Assembly (NCBI GenBank): GCA_013912105.1
Contig: JACERY010000015.1
Location: forward strand, 1 to 44,020
DNA from: Acidimicrobiales bacterium
GTDB lineage: Bacteria; Actinomycetota; Acidimicrobiia; Acidimicrobiales; UBA8592
Direction of reading: 5' to 3'
DNA length: 44,020 bases
Each line of letters opens with the position of its first letter. Positions within the stretch are counted from its first letter, which is position 1. A program made the position numbers and the translations under genes. Positions 1 through 8,239 of the stretch are shown here, piece by piece. The notes beneath the pieces are model-generated. The model had not been told where the DNA came from. It did no database searches and saw nothing but the letters and a program-made list of their open reading frames with translations.

Positions 1-240
1 ATCAGCAATAGCCATGTTGACACCTTCAAGCAACGGAGCTGACAAGAAAGCCAACGCACCCGTCTCAGGCAACAACGTACCAATGTTCAATCCTCCGTCA
101 GAAGAAGCTTCGCTACTAGATTCACTAGCAGATGAGGCTTCACTACTGGAAGAGCTATCGTCATCATCACCGCAAGCAGCAGCGACAAGTGTGAAAGCAA
201 ACAATATGGCTAGAAGTCTAAAAAGACGTCTATTCCGCAT
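1..240 (-). CDS. Solute-binding lipoprotein, ABC transporter (LivK-like), N-terminal 80 residues only
   Basis: The gene reads leftwards from ATG at 240 and is cut by the window edge, so only 80 codons are visible. Residues 1-22 form a signal peptide (RNRR start, hydrophobic run), ending in the lipobox AAAC with Cys23 as the lipidated residue. Next come four Asp and a Ser/Glu/Ala-rich linker (about 29-48). A mature domain then begins with NIGTLLPETGALAFL and LEGVNMAIAD. That opening is typical of type-1 periplasmic-binding proteins of branched-chain amino acid ABC transporters. A GAGGGG ribosome site lies at about 252-257. The +strand reading of the same DNA (14-265) is its antisense shadow. 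The substrate cannot be told from this fragment. Confidence 0.85.
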   Translation of the reverse strand, partial: MRNRRLFRLLAILFAFTLVAAACGDDDDSSSSSEASSASESSSEASSDGGLNIGTLLPETGALAFLSAPLLEGVNMAIAD

Positions 241-262
241 ATTAAAAATTCCCCTCTTTAAA

Positions 263-275
263 TAACAATTTGTTA
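263..275. repeat. 13-bp palindrome upstream of the lipoprotein gene
   Basis: TAACAA-T-TTGTTA is a perfect inverted repeat 23 bp upstream of the lipoprotein ATG, next to a second palindrome at 279-299. The position suits an operator or a 5'-UTR hairpin. It is AT-rich, so chance is possible. Confidence 0.35.
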
Positions 276-278
276 AGG

Positions 279-299
279 TGCTGAACAACATGTTCAGCA
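279..299. promoter_or_regulatory. Perfect 9-bp-arm palindrome, operator-like
   Basis: TGCTGAACA, a 3-nt centre (ACA), then TGTTCAGCA: nine bases pair exactly. It lies about 40 bp upstream of the lipoprotein start and about 70 bp beyond the sulfatase stop, both on the minus strand. No T-run follows it on the minus strand, so an intrinsic terminator is less likely than an operator for the transporter gene. Confidence 0.5.
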
Positions 300-370
300 G
301 ATTAATTGTGCCAAAAATAATCCGTTTAGGCAATTAAATTGAATAAATTGTCAATTAATACAGAAAGCTT

Positions 371-1867
371 TTATTTATAGCTAATTGGAGCATAATCAAC
401 ATCTTCGATTGCTCGAAGTTCATCAAATCGATTGCGTAGCTCATTTCTTCGTTCCCGATCCATAGCCAAATTAACTAATTCATGCGGATCTTCTTGGAGG
501 TCATACCATTCGTGTTCGTGGTCATCAAATGGGCTATCCACATCAAACTGAATGGTTCCCTCTAAAGCTACTCCTGCGGCATCTGCTCCGCCGCCCACGC
601 CATAATACCTGCAGTATTTATGTCGACCATCAAAAATACCTGCACTGGCATACCTAGTGTGCTCAACTCCTTTATACCAAGGCCATTGTTGGGAGAAGAG
701 AACGTAGTCACGAATTTTTGCATCCAAATCATTAAAAATTGGGGCCAAACTCTCTCCGACTAGACCAGGGTGATCACTTGGATTAACACCAGCAAGTTCA
801 GCAACAGTTCGAGCTAAGTCAACATGACTTGCAAGCGAATTAGTTTTCGTTCCAGCACCCGTTTGTCCAGGTATTTTCATATAAAGCGGTATCCGCATGG
901 TTTCTTGATAATTCCAAGGACCTTTTGACCGTAAGCCATGCGATCCGACCTGATCACCGTGATCAGAAGTGAATATGATAATCGTGTCATCCCATATATC
1001 TAATTCATCAAGAGTCCTAAAAATCCTCATCATTTCAAAGTCATTCAATTCATGAAGCTTTACGTAGTAATCCATGTATTTAAGCCAAAGATGTTCATCT
1101 TCTCTGTTCATGGTTCCTGGTGCTCCCCATTTGAGCATTGCGTGCATCCATCGACGATGCACATCCGGTTTCGTGTGAAGGTCATCATGGAAATTCGCTG
1201 GTAGTTCAGTGAACCACTCATCCAAATCATGATTAAAGGGAGGGAAATTATCTTTTCGTCCCCAATCCCTGTTCTTTAATCTGTTACGAACATTGTCAGT
1301 TTCTTCTTCATTATCGACTTGCCACCATGTTTGGTCGCAAGGAAACCACATGATGTCGTGTGGGTTAACAAAAGCGGTTGTGAGAAACCATGGATTATCG
1401 CCTTTGGCATTGTCCTTAAGCCAGTTAATAGTTTGGTCCGTGATAGGTTCATCAAATTCAGTTCCTGTCCCAGGAAGACCCCACCATGCTGAGTCATTAC
1501 CTTCCCAATCACCAAATCCATATTTTTCCATTTCTGGATATCTTTGGTTCTGCAGGTGCCACTTTCCCTTGTATGCAGTTTTATAACCAGCATCACGTAG
1601 CATGTGCCCTAAAGTCGGCGTGGTAGTAGGAAGATTGGTGTTCTCTGGCCCTGTTGAATTTTCAATAACCCCATGCTGAAGCATATATTGGCCTGTGAAT
1701 AGTGTCGCTCGCGAAGGACTACAAGGCGATGTATGCGTATAGTAATTCGTAAATTCCAGACCTTCGTCTAGAAGACGTTGCCTGGCTGGCAAGTCGACTC
1801 CTGCTGGAAGCCAATCTCGCTGGCGCTCTTGGTCAGATACAATAAGTAAGATATTTGGTGATTTCAT
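371..1867 (-). CDS. Sulfatase, type I (formylglycine-dependent)
   Basis: This is an alkaline-phosphatase-superfamily sulfatase of about 498 residues. It hydrolyses sulfate esters after its motif cysteine is oxidised to formylglycine. The C-S-P-S-R motif (Cys49, Arg53 from ATG 1867) is followed by ATLFTGQY, and TSDHGDQVGSHG supplies the later metal ligands. The N-terminal metal motif is SDQ rather than DD, as in choline-sulfatase-like members. I see no signal peptide, so it may be cytoplasmic. An in-frame ATG at 1873 exists, but TAGTTT sits exactly 7 nt before ATG 1867 and neither start has a Shine-Dalgarno. It is the last gene of a CoA-transferase, kynureninase, sulfatase run, 45 bp after kynureninase. 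The substrate is unknown. Confidence 0.9.
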   Translation of the reverse strand: MKSPNILLIVSDQERQRDWLPAGVDLPARQRLLDEGLEFTNYYTHTSPCSPSRATLFTGQYMLQHGVIENSTGPENTNLPTTTPTLGHMLRDAGYKTAYKGKWHLQNQRYPEMEKYGFGDWEGNDSAWWGLPGTGTEFDEPITDQTINWLKDNAKGDNPWFLTTAFVNPHDIMWFPCDQTWWQVDNEEETDNVRNRLKNRDWGRKDNFPPFNHDLDEWFTELPANFHDDLHTKPDVHRRWMHAMLKWGAPGTMNREDEHLWLKYMDYYVKLHELNDFEMMRIFRTLDELDIWDDTIIIFTSDHGDQVGSHGLRSKGPWNYQETMRIPLYMKIPGQTGAGTKTNSLASHVDLARTVAELAGVNPSDHPGLVGESLAPIFNDLDAKIRDYVLFSQQWPWYKGVEHTRYASAGIFDGRHKYCRYYGVGGGADAAGVALEGTIQFDVDSPFDDHEHEWYDLQEDPHELVNLAMDRERRNELRNRFDELRAIEDVDYAPISYK

Positions 1868-1874
1868 GTTCATG

Positions 1875-1880
1875 AAACTA
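1875..1880 (-). promoter_or_regulatory. TANNNT box (TAGTTT) 7 nt before the sulfatase ATG
   Basis: Spacing fits a leaderless -10 element for ATG 1867. It could give the sulfatase its own transcript inside the operon. There is no recognisable -35. Confidence 0.3.
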
Positions 1881-1912
1881 TCAAATTATTTTTGTTTTGG
1901 TTATTTAGGGAA

Positions 1913-3187
1913 CTATTTCTTCTTTGATATAACCTGATCAAGCTCATCTATGGCTTTAGCTATATCAGTGAATCTGGTGTACAGCGGTGTAGGCGCGAAA
2001 CGAAGAACATCAGGGTCACGCGCATCCGGAACAACACCTCTTTCAATCAATTCATGTTCTAATTGGGATGCATTTCCAGTGACTCTTACTGAAATCTGGC
2101 AACCTCTTCGTTTAGGGTCTCGCGGGGTTATAGACGAAGCACCGTCAAGTAAGTCAACTCCTCGCTCAAAATAATTTGTTAACTGTATTGACCGTTCGCG
2201 TAGATTTTTTATACCGATTTCATTGAAAATTTCTAAAGATGTTTTTACTGGAACCATTGCAAATAGAGAAGGATTTGAAGCTTTCCATCCGTCAGCTGAT
2301 CGTCGAGGGATAAAAGTATCTTGCCCATGCATATCGAACCTTGTGTCTGGGTCGTTTCCCCACCAGCCAGCTAATCTAACCAGTTCATTATCATTATGAT
2401 GCTTTTCGTGCACAAAATATCCAGAGATACTTCCGGGTCCTCCATTGAGGTATTTATATGTGCACCATGCAGCAAAATCTATGTTCCAATTGTGAAGCTC
2501 TAATGGAACATTTCCGACTGCGTGAGCTAAATCAAGGCCGAAGATAATTTCCTTATCTTGCAATACAGAAGCGAATTTTGAAATATCAATGAACTGTCCT
2601 GTGTAATAGTTAACGCCGCCTATAAGCGCCAGACAAATTGTGTCTCCGTGCTCAGCTATTGTCCTCTCAAGATCGGCTGGAGTAACCTCGTCGGGCTTTT
2701 CTGGCTCTATCACTACGATGTCAGATATTGGGTCACCGCCATGCCATAAAATCTGGGAAGACACTGCGTAACGATCAGATGGGAAAGCGTGTGGCTCTAT
2801 TAGTATTTTCTTTCGCAGCTTTGTGGGTTGGTAAAAGCTTGCCATAAGAACGTGCAAGTTTGATGTTAGGTTCCCCATGACACCTGTTTCAGATGGGGAA
2901 GAGCCTATGAGGTCAGTTTGTAATTCAGACACGACTTCGTCGAATCTATACCAAGCTTCGGTTCCATCAAAATGTCCTGCGACTCCCTTTTTGCCCCATT
3001 GATCTAGAGCAGTTTGCATAGTTTGGCGCGTCTGCTTGGGAAGAAGGCCTAGAGAATTGCCAGCAAAGTAAGCTTGCTCTCCCCCGTTTTTGTTTAGTGG
3101 GATTTCAAATTTTTCCCTTACCTTAGACAACGGGTCAGCGGTATCAAGAGAGGCGGCTTCGTCATAACTTAATGGGGGAATTGTCAT
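1913..3187 (-). CDS. kynU: Kynureninase (PLP-dependent)
   Basis: This is a 424-residue fold-type I PLP enzyme that would cleave L-kynurenine or 3-hydroxykynurenine to (hydroxy)anthranilate and alanine. The PLP lysine is in TYKYLNGGPG (Lys245). The pyridine-binding Asp is in GLDLAHAVGN (Asp219), and the start of the fold shows YFAGNSLGLLPK. Length is normal for KynU. Its ATG overlaps the upstream CoA-transferase stop by 4 nt (ATGA), so the two are translationally coupled. No tryptophan dioxygenase, kynurenine formamidase or anthranilate pathway gene lies in the window, so it may work on imported kynurenine or a related aryl-ketone amino acid. The family call is firm; the physiological substrate is inferred. 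Confidence 0.92.
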   Translation of the reverse strand: MTIPPLSYDEAASLDTADPLSKVREKFEIPLNKNGGEQAYFAGNSLGLLPKQTRQTMQTALDQWGKKGVAGHFDGTEAWYRFDEVVSELQTDLIGSSPSETGVMGNLTSNLHVLMASFYQPTKLRKKILIEPHAFPSDRYAVSSQILWHGGDPISDIVVIEPEKPDEVTPADLERTIAEHGDTICLALIGGVNYYTGQFIDISKFASVLQDKEIIFGLDLAHAVGNVPLELHNWNIDFAAWCTYKYLNGGPGSISGYFVHEKHHNDNELVRLAGWWGNDPDTRFDMHGQDTFIPRRSADGWKASNPSLFAMVPVKTSLEIFNEIGIKNLRERSIQLTNYFERGVDLLDGASSITPRDPKRRGCQISVRVTGNASQLEHELIERGVVPDARDPDVLRFAPTPLYTRFTDIAKAIDELDQVISKKK

Positions 3188-4398
3188 GTATCCCCACTCA
3201 TAATTACGGCGTTCTCGTCAAATTGGCTTATCTCTTCGTTAGTGAAGCCAAGAGATTCAAGTATTTTTTTATTGTGCTGCCCTAACGTCGGAGCGACAAG
3301 GTCAAGCGGCTCTGGAAAGTCTGAAAACCGCAGAGGATCTCCGGGGATATTGAAAGTACCTAGGAGCGGGTCTTGAACTTCTCGTATAGCTCCTCGTGAT
3401 TCGAAATAAGGGTGCCCTATGGCGTCATATGGAGCTAGAACAGGTCCGGATGGAACGCGTGCATCTGCGAGGATTGTAAGAATTTGTTCATCATTTTCAA
3501 ATCCCTGCATCCACTTTTCAATAATTAGATTTAATTCTTCTCTATTTTTCATTCTTCCCATTAAGTCTGCGAATCTTTTGTCAGTTAGAAGTTCTGGTTG
3601 TCCTATTGCTTCTACGAAACGGGGCCACTGTGCTTCCATGCATTGGATAACTATCCACCCTTCAGGTCCCTTAAAAGCACCTAGCGGACTATTGATTCTT
3701 GATCGGTGACCGGATCTTTTTGGCTTCCATTTCATCCCAGTTAACGATGGCCCTTGAACAGCTAATTCTTGGGAATGGAAAAGAGAATCAACCATAGCGA
3801 TATCTACGAACTGACCTTTTCCAGTTCTTTCTCGATGGAAAAGAGAATAACCTATCGCTGTTACGGCATGAACCCCTGTCATCACATCGGCGATTGATTG
3901 ACCCACAGGCATAGGAGGACCATCAGGGTCGCCTGTCATGAACATTGTGCCGCTAAATGCTTGAGCGATCATATCAAAAGCCGGGCGGTCGCTCATTGAA
4001 CTTTCCCGGCCAAATCCCGATATTGATGCCATTATTAACTTAGGGTTTATCTCTTTAATTACATCCCAGTGCAACCCTCTTCTTTCCATCACCCCAGGCC
4101 CATAATTTTCCACAAAAACATCTGCAGTTTCTAGCAATTTTAGAAGAATATTTTTTCCATCTGGATGGTCAAAATCCAAACATAAGCTTTTCTTACCTCT
4201 GTTTTGCTGAACAAAGTACCCGCTTCTCCCGACTTCATTAATAATTGCGTAGTTTCTTGATGGGTCGCCTCCCGGCGCTTGCTCAATTTTGATGATATCT
4301 GCACCCATCTCCGCCATCATTCTGGTGACTGTTGGTCCAGCTAGGTATTGCGTCATATCAACTACGGTTATTCCCTCAAGTATTCTGCCCTTTTCCAT
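3184..4398 (-). CDS. CaiB/BaiF family (class III) CoA-transferase
   Basis: This protein of about 404 residues would transfer CoA between acyl-CoA and a free acid through an Asp-anchored mixed anhydride. The N-terminal LEGITVVDMTQYLAGP and GADIIKIEQAPGGDPSR segments are diagnostic. The catalytic Asp is expected in SIADVMTGVHA (Asp171 from ATG 4398), and GKGQFVDIAMVDSLF follows. A longer reading from TTG 4425 is possible, but ATG 4398 has TACGGT 7 nt upstream and matches the usual family start. It heads an operon coupled to kynureninase and faces the Rieske oxygenase gene. Acyl donor and acceptor cannot be read from the sequence. Confidence 0.9.
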   Translation of the reverse strand: MEKGRILEGITVVDMTQYLAGPTVTRMMAEMGADIIKIEQAPGGDPSRNYAIINEVGRSGYFVQQNRGKKSLCLDFDHPDGKNILLKLLETADVFVENYGPGVMERRGLHWDVIKEINPKLIMASISGFGRESSMSDRPAFDMIAQAFSGTMFMTGDPDGPPMPVGQSIADVMTGVHAVTAIGYSLFHRERTGKGQFVDIAMVDSLFHSQELAVQGPSLTGMKWKPKRSGHRSRINSPLGAFKGPEGWIVIQCMEAQWPRFVEAIGQPELLTDKRFADLMGRMKNREELNLIIEKWMQGFENDEQILTILADARVPSGPVLAPYDAIGHPYFESRGAIREVQDPLLGTFNIPGDPLRFSDFPEPLDLVAPTLGQHNKKILESLGFTNEEISQFDENAVIMSGDT

Positions 4399-4405
4399 AT
4401 AAGGG

Positions 4406-4411
4406 ACCGTA
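4406..4411 (-). promoter_or_regulatory. TANNNT box (TACGGT) 7 nt before the CoA-transferase ATG
   Basis: This leaderless-type -10 element supports ATG 4398 rather than TTG 4425. No Shine-Dalgarno is present. Confidence 0.4.
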
Positions 4412-4509
4412 CCGTGCGACTGCAAAAGGTGCTACACGAAGGGGTTTACAACAATCCAACAACTTCACAACTGAAGAGTTTCTAGCTATCATGTATAAAG
4501 GGAGGAATC

Positions 4510-5844
4510 GTGACGGACATACTTAATGAGAAAGAGCAAACTCAAGCTGATGCCGCTGCTCCTACAGGACGAAAAGAAATAACAGCTGAACGCTATTTGT
4601 CGCGTGACATCCTTGATCAAGAGTGGGAACATCTTTGGCCACGCACTTGGTTATATGCCGGTGTAGCTTCAGATGTTTCAGAACCGGGTGAATACTTTGT
4701 CTTCAATATTGGGCCCGAATCGGTTTTAGTTTCACATACTGATGAAGGAGAAATATCTGCTTTCTATAATGCATGCCAGCATAGAGGTGCACGCATCATG
4801 GTTAATGAACGCGGGTGGATCAAAAATTTTGTATGCCCTTACCATGGGTGGACATACGGTCGTGATGGAGCGTTGACTGTTGTTCCAGATGAGAATCGTT
4901 TTAGTCAAGGCATTGACTGCGATAAACAGTCGCTTGTTCCTGTGCGCACTGAAATCTGGGCTGGCTTAGTTTGGATATGCATGGATGAGGATGCCCCAGC
5001 GTTTGATGAGTACATCGGCCCGCTGAAAGAACAAATCGACCCTTACCGGCTTGAGGATATGGTTCTAGCCCAAGACCAAACAGTTCAACTGGAATGTAAT
5101 TGGAAAGCGGTATTTGATAATTTTGGTGAGCTTTACCATGTAGAACATATCCACCCTCAACATGCCTTAATCTTTGATTGCCCAACTAGTAGAGTTCGAC
5201 TTTGGAAAAATGGACACACCAGCGTTTATATTGATGGGTTTACGGTTAATACTCGGCTTCCGATCCCTGAAGAACCTACAAAGTTGATGAAAGGCCAGTT
5301 GGAGTCGCTTGGCATGGACCCTGAAGAATATCGTGGAAGAATCCTCGATATTCGTGAAGACGTTCAAAAGAAAAGACGGGATCTCGGCCCTGACTTAGGC
5401 TACGACTACGATCTACTATCAGACGAAGAGCTCAGTGATATTTTTCAGCATAATATTTTTCCTAATATGCTCATCACACTTCAGCCTGATAAAGCGTTAA
5501 TCATGAGAGCACGACCTCACCACAGCGACCCTAGTAAGTGCTACTGGGATAAAGTTACGCTTGTAATGCCACCGAGCGAAAATGCGGAAATTGTAGCCGA
5601 TTTACAGTTCATGCCTAAACCAAAACCTATTCCAGATGAACGTCCTGAACGTGAGGAATTTACGCAGGAAGATGTAATAGCTGGCGAAAAAACAATGGAT
5701 ATTACAGTTGACCAAGACGTTCATTTAATTCGGGATGTTCAGAATGGGATGCGTTCCAGAGGTTTCAAGAAGCAAGTACTTAATGACGATGAATCAAGAA
5801 TTCAGCATTACCACGATTGGTACTCGTGGCACATGGGTGTATAA
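4510..5844 (+). CDS. Rieske non-heme iron ring-hydroxylating oxygenase, alpha subunit
   Basis: A 444-residue oxygenase component. The Rieske [2Fe-2S] ligands are C89-x-H91 and C109-x2-H112 (CQHRG...CPYHGW). The mononuclear iron site is in NWKAVFDNFGELYHVEHIHP with His210 and His215. These enzymes hydroxylate, dihydroxylate or demethylate aromatics or quaternary amines using electrons from a separate reductase; no reductase or beta subunit is adjacent. The GTG start is set by GGGAGG at 4500-4505. The EEP gene follows after 9 bp. Divergence from the CoA-transferase/kynureninase operon suggests a shared theme of aromatic or amino-ketone breakdown. Substrate unassigned. Confidence 0.92.
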   Translation: MTDILNEKEQTQADAAAPTGRKEITAERYLSRDILDQEWEHLWPRTWLYAGVASDVSEPGEYFVFNIGPESVLVSHTDEGEISAFYNACQHRGARIMVNERGWIKNFVCPYHGWTYGRDGALTVVPDENRFSQGIDCDKQSLVPVRTEIWAGLVWICMDEDAPAFDEYIGPLKEQIDPYRLEDMVLAQDQTVQLECNWKAVFDNFGELYHVEHIHPQHALIFDCPTSRVRLWKNGHTSVYIDGFTVNTRLPIPEEPTKLMKGQLESLGMDPEEYRGRILDIREDVQKKRRDLGPDLGYDYDLLSDEELSDIFQHNIFPNMLITLQPDKALIMRARPHHSDPSKCYWDKVTLVMPPSENAEIVADLQFMPKPKPIPDERPEREEFTQEDVIAGEKTMDITVDQDVHLIRDVQNGMRSRGFKKQVLNDDESRIQHYHDWYSWHMGV

Positions 5845-5853
5845 AGAACATTT

Positions 5854-6558
5854 GTGAACAAAACAGGATTTAACATATCTTTCCTTACTTGGAATCTTGC
5901 AATGATGGGCCGTGCCGCGTTAGCTCCGCAATATTGGGAATTATGCGACACTGAAGAAGTAGTAAGAGAGCAGGTCTTAGCGAAGAAACCCGATATTGTG
6001 CATTTCCAAGAACTGCCCGGTTTGGTCCCATTTGTAGAAACACACGGGATGGTTCCCGCTAATCCTCAAAGCCATAGCGGCAATTTGGCAACACTGGTCT
6101 CTCATGAACTGATAGAAAGTGGTATCTCTCATGAGACAATTGAAGGGTTTGCGCTTCTAACGAACTTCCACACTTTGAATTTAACCGTTGCTAATGTGCA
6201 TCTCGCTCCGGGGAAATCTGCTAGCCATATCCGAAAGTCCCAGATTTCAAAGATTGTGGGTGCTTCACATACCGAACATCTAGCGATAGTTGGTGACACA
6301 AATACTCGCTCAAGTGAGATTGAAGCAATTGAGGCTGCTGGATTACGAGCTCCTAAACCACCCGTTCCAACATGGAATAGCTATAGAAACAGATTCCATT
6401 CGTCATCACCAAAATTTCAAACTAATTTTACTCGAAGTTTCACTCACCCAGATATTGCTACTGAAGAACTTCAAGTTCTAGAAGGGTGCGTGGCTAGACA
6501 AGGTAAGAAATTTTTCATTAGCGATCATTTTGCCCTGTTCGGCTATATGAAGCTTTAA
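5854..6558 (+). CDS. Endonuclease/exonuclease/phosphatase (EEP) family protein
   Basis: This 234-residue single-domain member of the DNase I-like fold shows the family's signature spots: TWN with Asn14, FQE with Glu53, NVHL with His116, GDTNT with Asp148 and Asn150, and the closing SDHFAL with Asp224 and His225. Such enzymes cleave phosphoester bonds in nucleic acids, phospholipids or sugar phosphates, and the sequence does not discriminate. No signal peptide is visible. The start is GTG without a clear ribosome site, 9 bp after the Rieske gene and probably co-transcribed with it. Confidence 0.8.
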   Translation: MNKTGFNISFLTWNLAMMGRAALAPQYWELCDTEEVVREQVLAKKPDIVHFQELPGLVPFVETHGMVPANPQSHSGNLATLVSHELIESGISHETIEGFALLTNFHTLNLTVANVHLAPGKSASHIRKSQISKIVGASHTEHLAIVGDTNTRSSEIEAIEAAGLRAPKPPVPTWNSYRNRFHSSSPKFQTNFTRSFTHPDIATEELQVLEGCVARQGKKFFISDHFALFGYMKL

Positions 6559-6581
6559 AGTTATTCTTCAATACAATAACT
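6559..6581 (+). repeat. Short AT-rich inverted repeat between EEP and thioesterase genes
   Basis: AGTTATT (6559-6565) pairs with AATAACT (6575-6581) around a 9-nt loop. It overlaps the TACAAT box below, so it may be incidental. It is too AT-rich and lacks a T-tract for a good terminator. Confidence 0.2.
6572..6577 (+). promoter_or_regulatory. TANNNT box (TACAAT) 6 nt before the thioesterase GTG
   Basis: A near-consensus -10 sits exactly 6 nt upstream of GTG 6584, and there is no Shine-Dalgarno. This is the expected layout of a leaderless transcript. Confidence 0.45.
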
Positions 6582-6583
6582 AC

Positions 6584-7234
6584 GTGACTAGCCATGAAGA
6601 ATTAATTAGAGAAATGCGGAGTTTAATTGCTGATTTCCGACTCACAGATTTTGAAAAACGTATCAATGACGGTCTTTCTTTGAATGACATCGCTGAAGAA
6701 TTAAGAAAAGTAAGAGAACTTTTGCGCCCCTATCATGTTAAGGCTGAACGTATGCAGGCTGGGCTGAGACCACAAGAACACTTTTTTCGGCCAGATTCTG
6801 GTAAGAAATATGACCTTACTGGATTAGAGCCTCACGAATTCTTTCCTTATAGCCCAATTATTGGGCCCCTGAATCCAATATCTCCACCTTTTACTTTTCG
6901 GATGGAGAAAGATGTCATGCTAGCCAATGGTAATTTTGACTCGCAGTATTGTGGGCCGCCTGAGAGCGTTCATGGCGGACACGTTGCCGCGTTGATGGAT
7001 GAATTACTTGGCGTAACGTGTGTTGTTACTGGGCACGGAGGTTATACCGGCACATTAACTGTTCGATATATTTCTCCAACTCCCTTGGATAAAAATCTTC
7101 AGGGAAAAGCTTGGGTAAAAGAGATCAAAGATCGCAAAGCAATCATTCGCGGAGAGTTACGAGACGGAGATCAACTTTGTGCTGAAGCCGAAGGCTTATT
7201 CATCAAACCTAAAGAAGATTTCGGTAGTAAATAA
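6584..7234 (+). CDS. Hotdog-fold acyl-CoA thioesterase (PaaI/4HBT family)
   Basis: 216 residues. The C-terminal half (about 115-210) is a 4HBT hotdog domain with the H-G-G motif at 130-132, then ALMDELLG with Asp139/Glu140 as catalytic candidates, then GTLTVRYISPTPL and a final strand of charged and hydrophobic residues. Residues 1-60 are a charged helical extension, possibly coiled-coil. The family releases free acids from acyl-CoA. Close spacing to the upstream Rieske/EEP pair and downstream SDR suggests a role in finishing or rescuing CoA intermediates. GTG start supported by a TACAAT box. Confidence 0.85.
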   Translation: MTSHEELIREMRSLIADFRLTDFEKRINDGLSLNDIAEELRKVRELLRPYHVKAERMQAGLRPQEHFFRPDSGKKYDLTGLEPHEFFPYSPIIGPLNPISPPFTFRMEKDVMLANGNFDSQYCGPPESVHGGHVAALMDELLGVTCVVTGHGGYTGTLTVRYISPTPLDKNLQGKAWVKEIKDRKAIIRGELRDGDQLCAEAEGLFIKPKEDFGSK

Positions 7235-7275
7235 ATCTAAACATTTACTGATTATTGAAAATCCTTTTCTTCAAG

Positions 7276-7281
7276 TAGCGT
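7276..7281 (+). promoter_or_regulatory. TANNNT box (TAGCGT) 7 nt before the SDR ATG
   Basis: Leaderless-type -10 spacing before ATG 7289, with no ribosome site seen. Confidence 0.35.
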
Positions 7282-7288
7282 AAATCCC

Positions 7289-8239
7289 ATGAATCAGAAA
7301 TCAGGTTGGACATTCGATGACGTGCCTGATCAAGCAGGAAAAGTTGCAATAATCACTGGAGGTAATTCCGGTATAGGTCTTGAGACTGCAAGGTTCCTGC
7401 TTCGAAGAGGTGCAACTGTAATTTTAGCAGTCCGGAACTCTATCAAAGGGGCAGAAGCGATGGCTGACTTGACCTCTTCAGTGCCTGGAAGTTCTATTGA
7501 AGTGGCTCACTTAGATTTGGCAGATCTTTCGTCAGTGAATAATTTTTCAGACTGGTTTAAAGCTAGTGAATTGAATCTTGATTTGCTGATTAATAATGCC
7601 GGAATTATGGGTATTCCTCGCGGTACAACTGTTGATGGTTTTGAATTACAGTTCGGGACAAATCACTTGGGGCATTTCGCCTTAACAGGGAAGCTTTTAA
7701 GCTCTCTCTTGGATAATCCTGGAAGTCGTGTCATTAATGTAGCTAGCAATGCGCATCGTCAGGGTCGCTTGAACTTCTATGATCTTCAATCTGTTCACCG
7801 CTATGGGAAGATGAGAGCATATGCCCAAAGTAAATTAGCAAATCTCGTTTTCACTGCTGAGTTAGATAGGCGCTTACAACGAGCAGGCAGAAACGATATC
7901 CTCTCGTTGGCTGCTCATCCCGGTATGGCTCAGTCAAACATAGTTAAGTTTGACTCGGATTCAGTTATCCACCGGTCCGTTGAAAGTGTCTGGCAGGTAG
8001 TTGGACCTTACGTTTGTCAAACTAGTGCAGATGGAGCTATTCCAATTCTTCGAGCAGCTACTGACCCTTTTGCTAAGGGAAGTGACTATTTTGGCCCAAG
8101 TCAATTCTTGGGGATTCGTGGGCCAGCTGTGAAGGTTCAAGCAAAAAAGGAAGCTCGAGATGTTCACGATGGTCGCGCATTATGGGAGCAAAGTATTGAA
8201 CTTACTGGAGTTGATTTTAAGGAACTTGAGTCGGCTTAA
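7289..8239 (+). CDS. Short-chain dehydrogenase/reductase, retinol-dehydrogenase/oxidoreductase-like
   Basis: 316 residues with the Rossmann motif TGGNSGIG (23-30), an AVRN segment after beta-2 suggesting NADP preference, NNAG (102-105), catalytic Ser153 and Y178-x3-K182 (YAQSK). The LxxHPGMAQSN segment and C-terminal extension are typical of the RDH11-14/WWOX-like branch. It would oxidise or reduce an alcohol/ketone pair. Its TAA shares the TTAA tetranucleotide with the stop codon of the convergent phosphatase gene. Confidence 0.88.
   Translation: MNQKSGWTFDDVPDQAGKVAIITGGNSGIGLETARFLLRRGATVILAVRNSIKGAEAMADLTSSVPGSSIEVAHLDLADLSSVNNFSDWFKASELNLDLLINNAGIMGIPRGTTVDGFELQFGTNHLGHFALTGKLLSSLLDNPGSRVINVASNAHRQGRLNFYDLQSVHRYGKMRAYAQSKLANLVFTAELDRRLQRAGRNDILSLAAHPGMAQSNIVKFDSDSVIHRSVESVWQVVGPYVCQTSADGAIPILRAATDPFAKGSDYFGPSQFLGIRGPAVKVQAKKEARDVHDGRALWEQSIELTGVDFKELESA

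Noticed and set aside
14..265. Plus-strand ORF of 83 codons
   Set aside because: It is antisense to the lipoprotein N-terminus (signal peptide, AAAC lipobox, LivK-like opening) encoded on the minus strand, which is the real gene.
4399..4425. TTG start of the CoA-transferase
   Set aside because: ATG 4398 has a TANNNT box at leaderless spacing and matches the usual family N-terminus.
6559..6581. Inverted repeat as an intrinsic terminator
   Set aside because: The stem is AT-only apart from one or two pairs, has no T-tract, and overlaps a good -10 box for the next gene.
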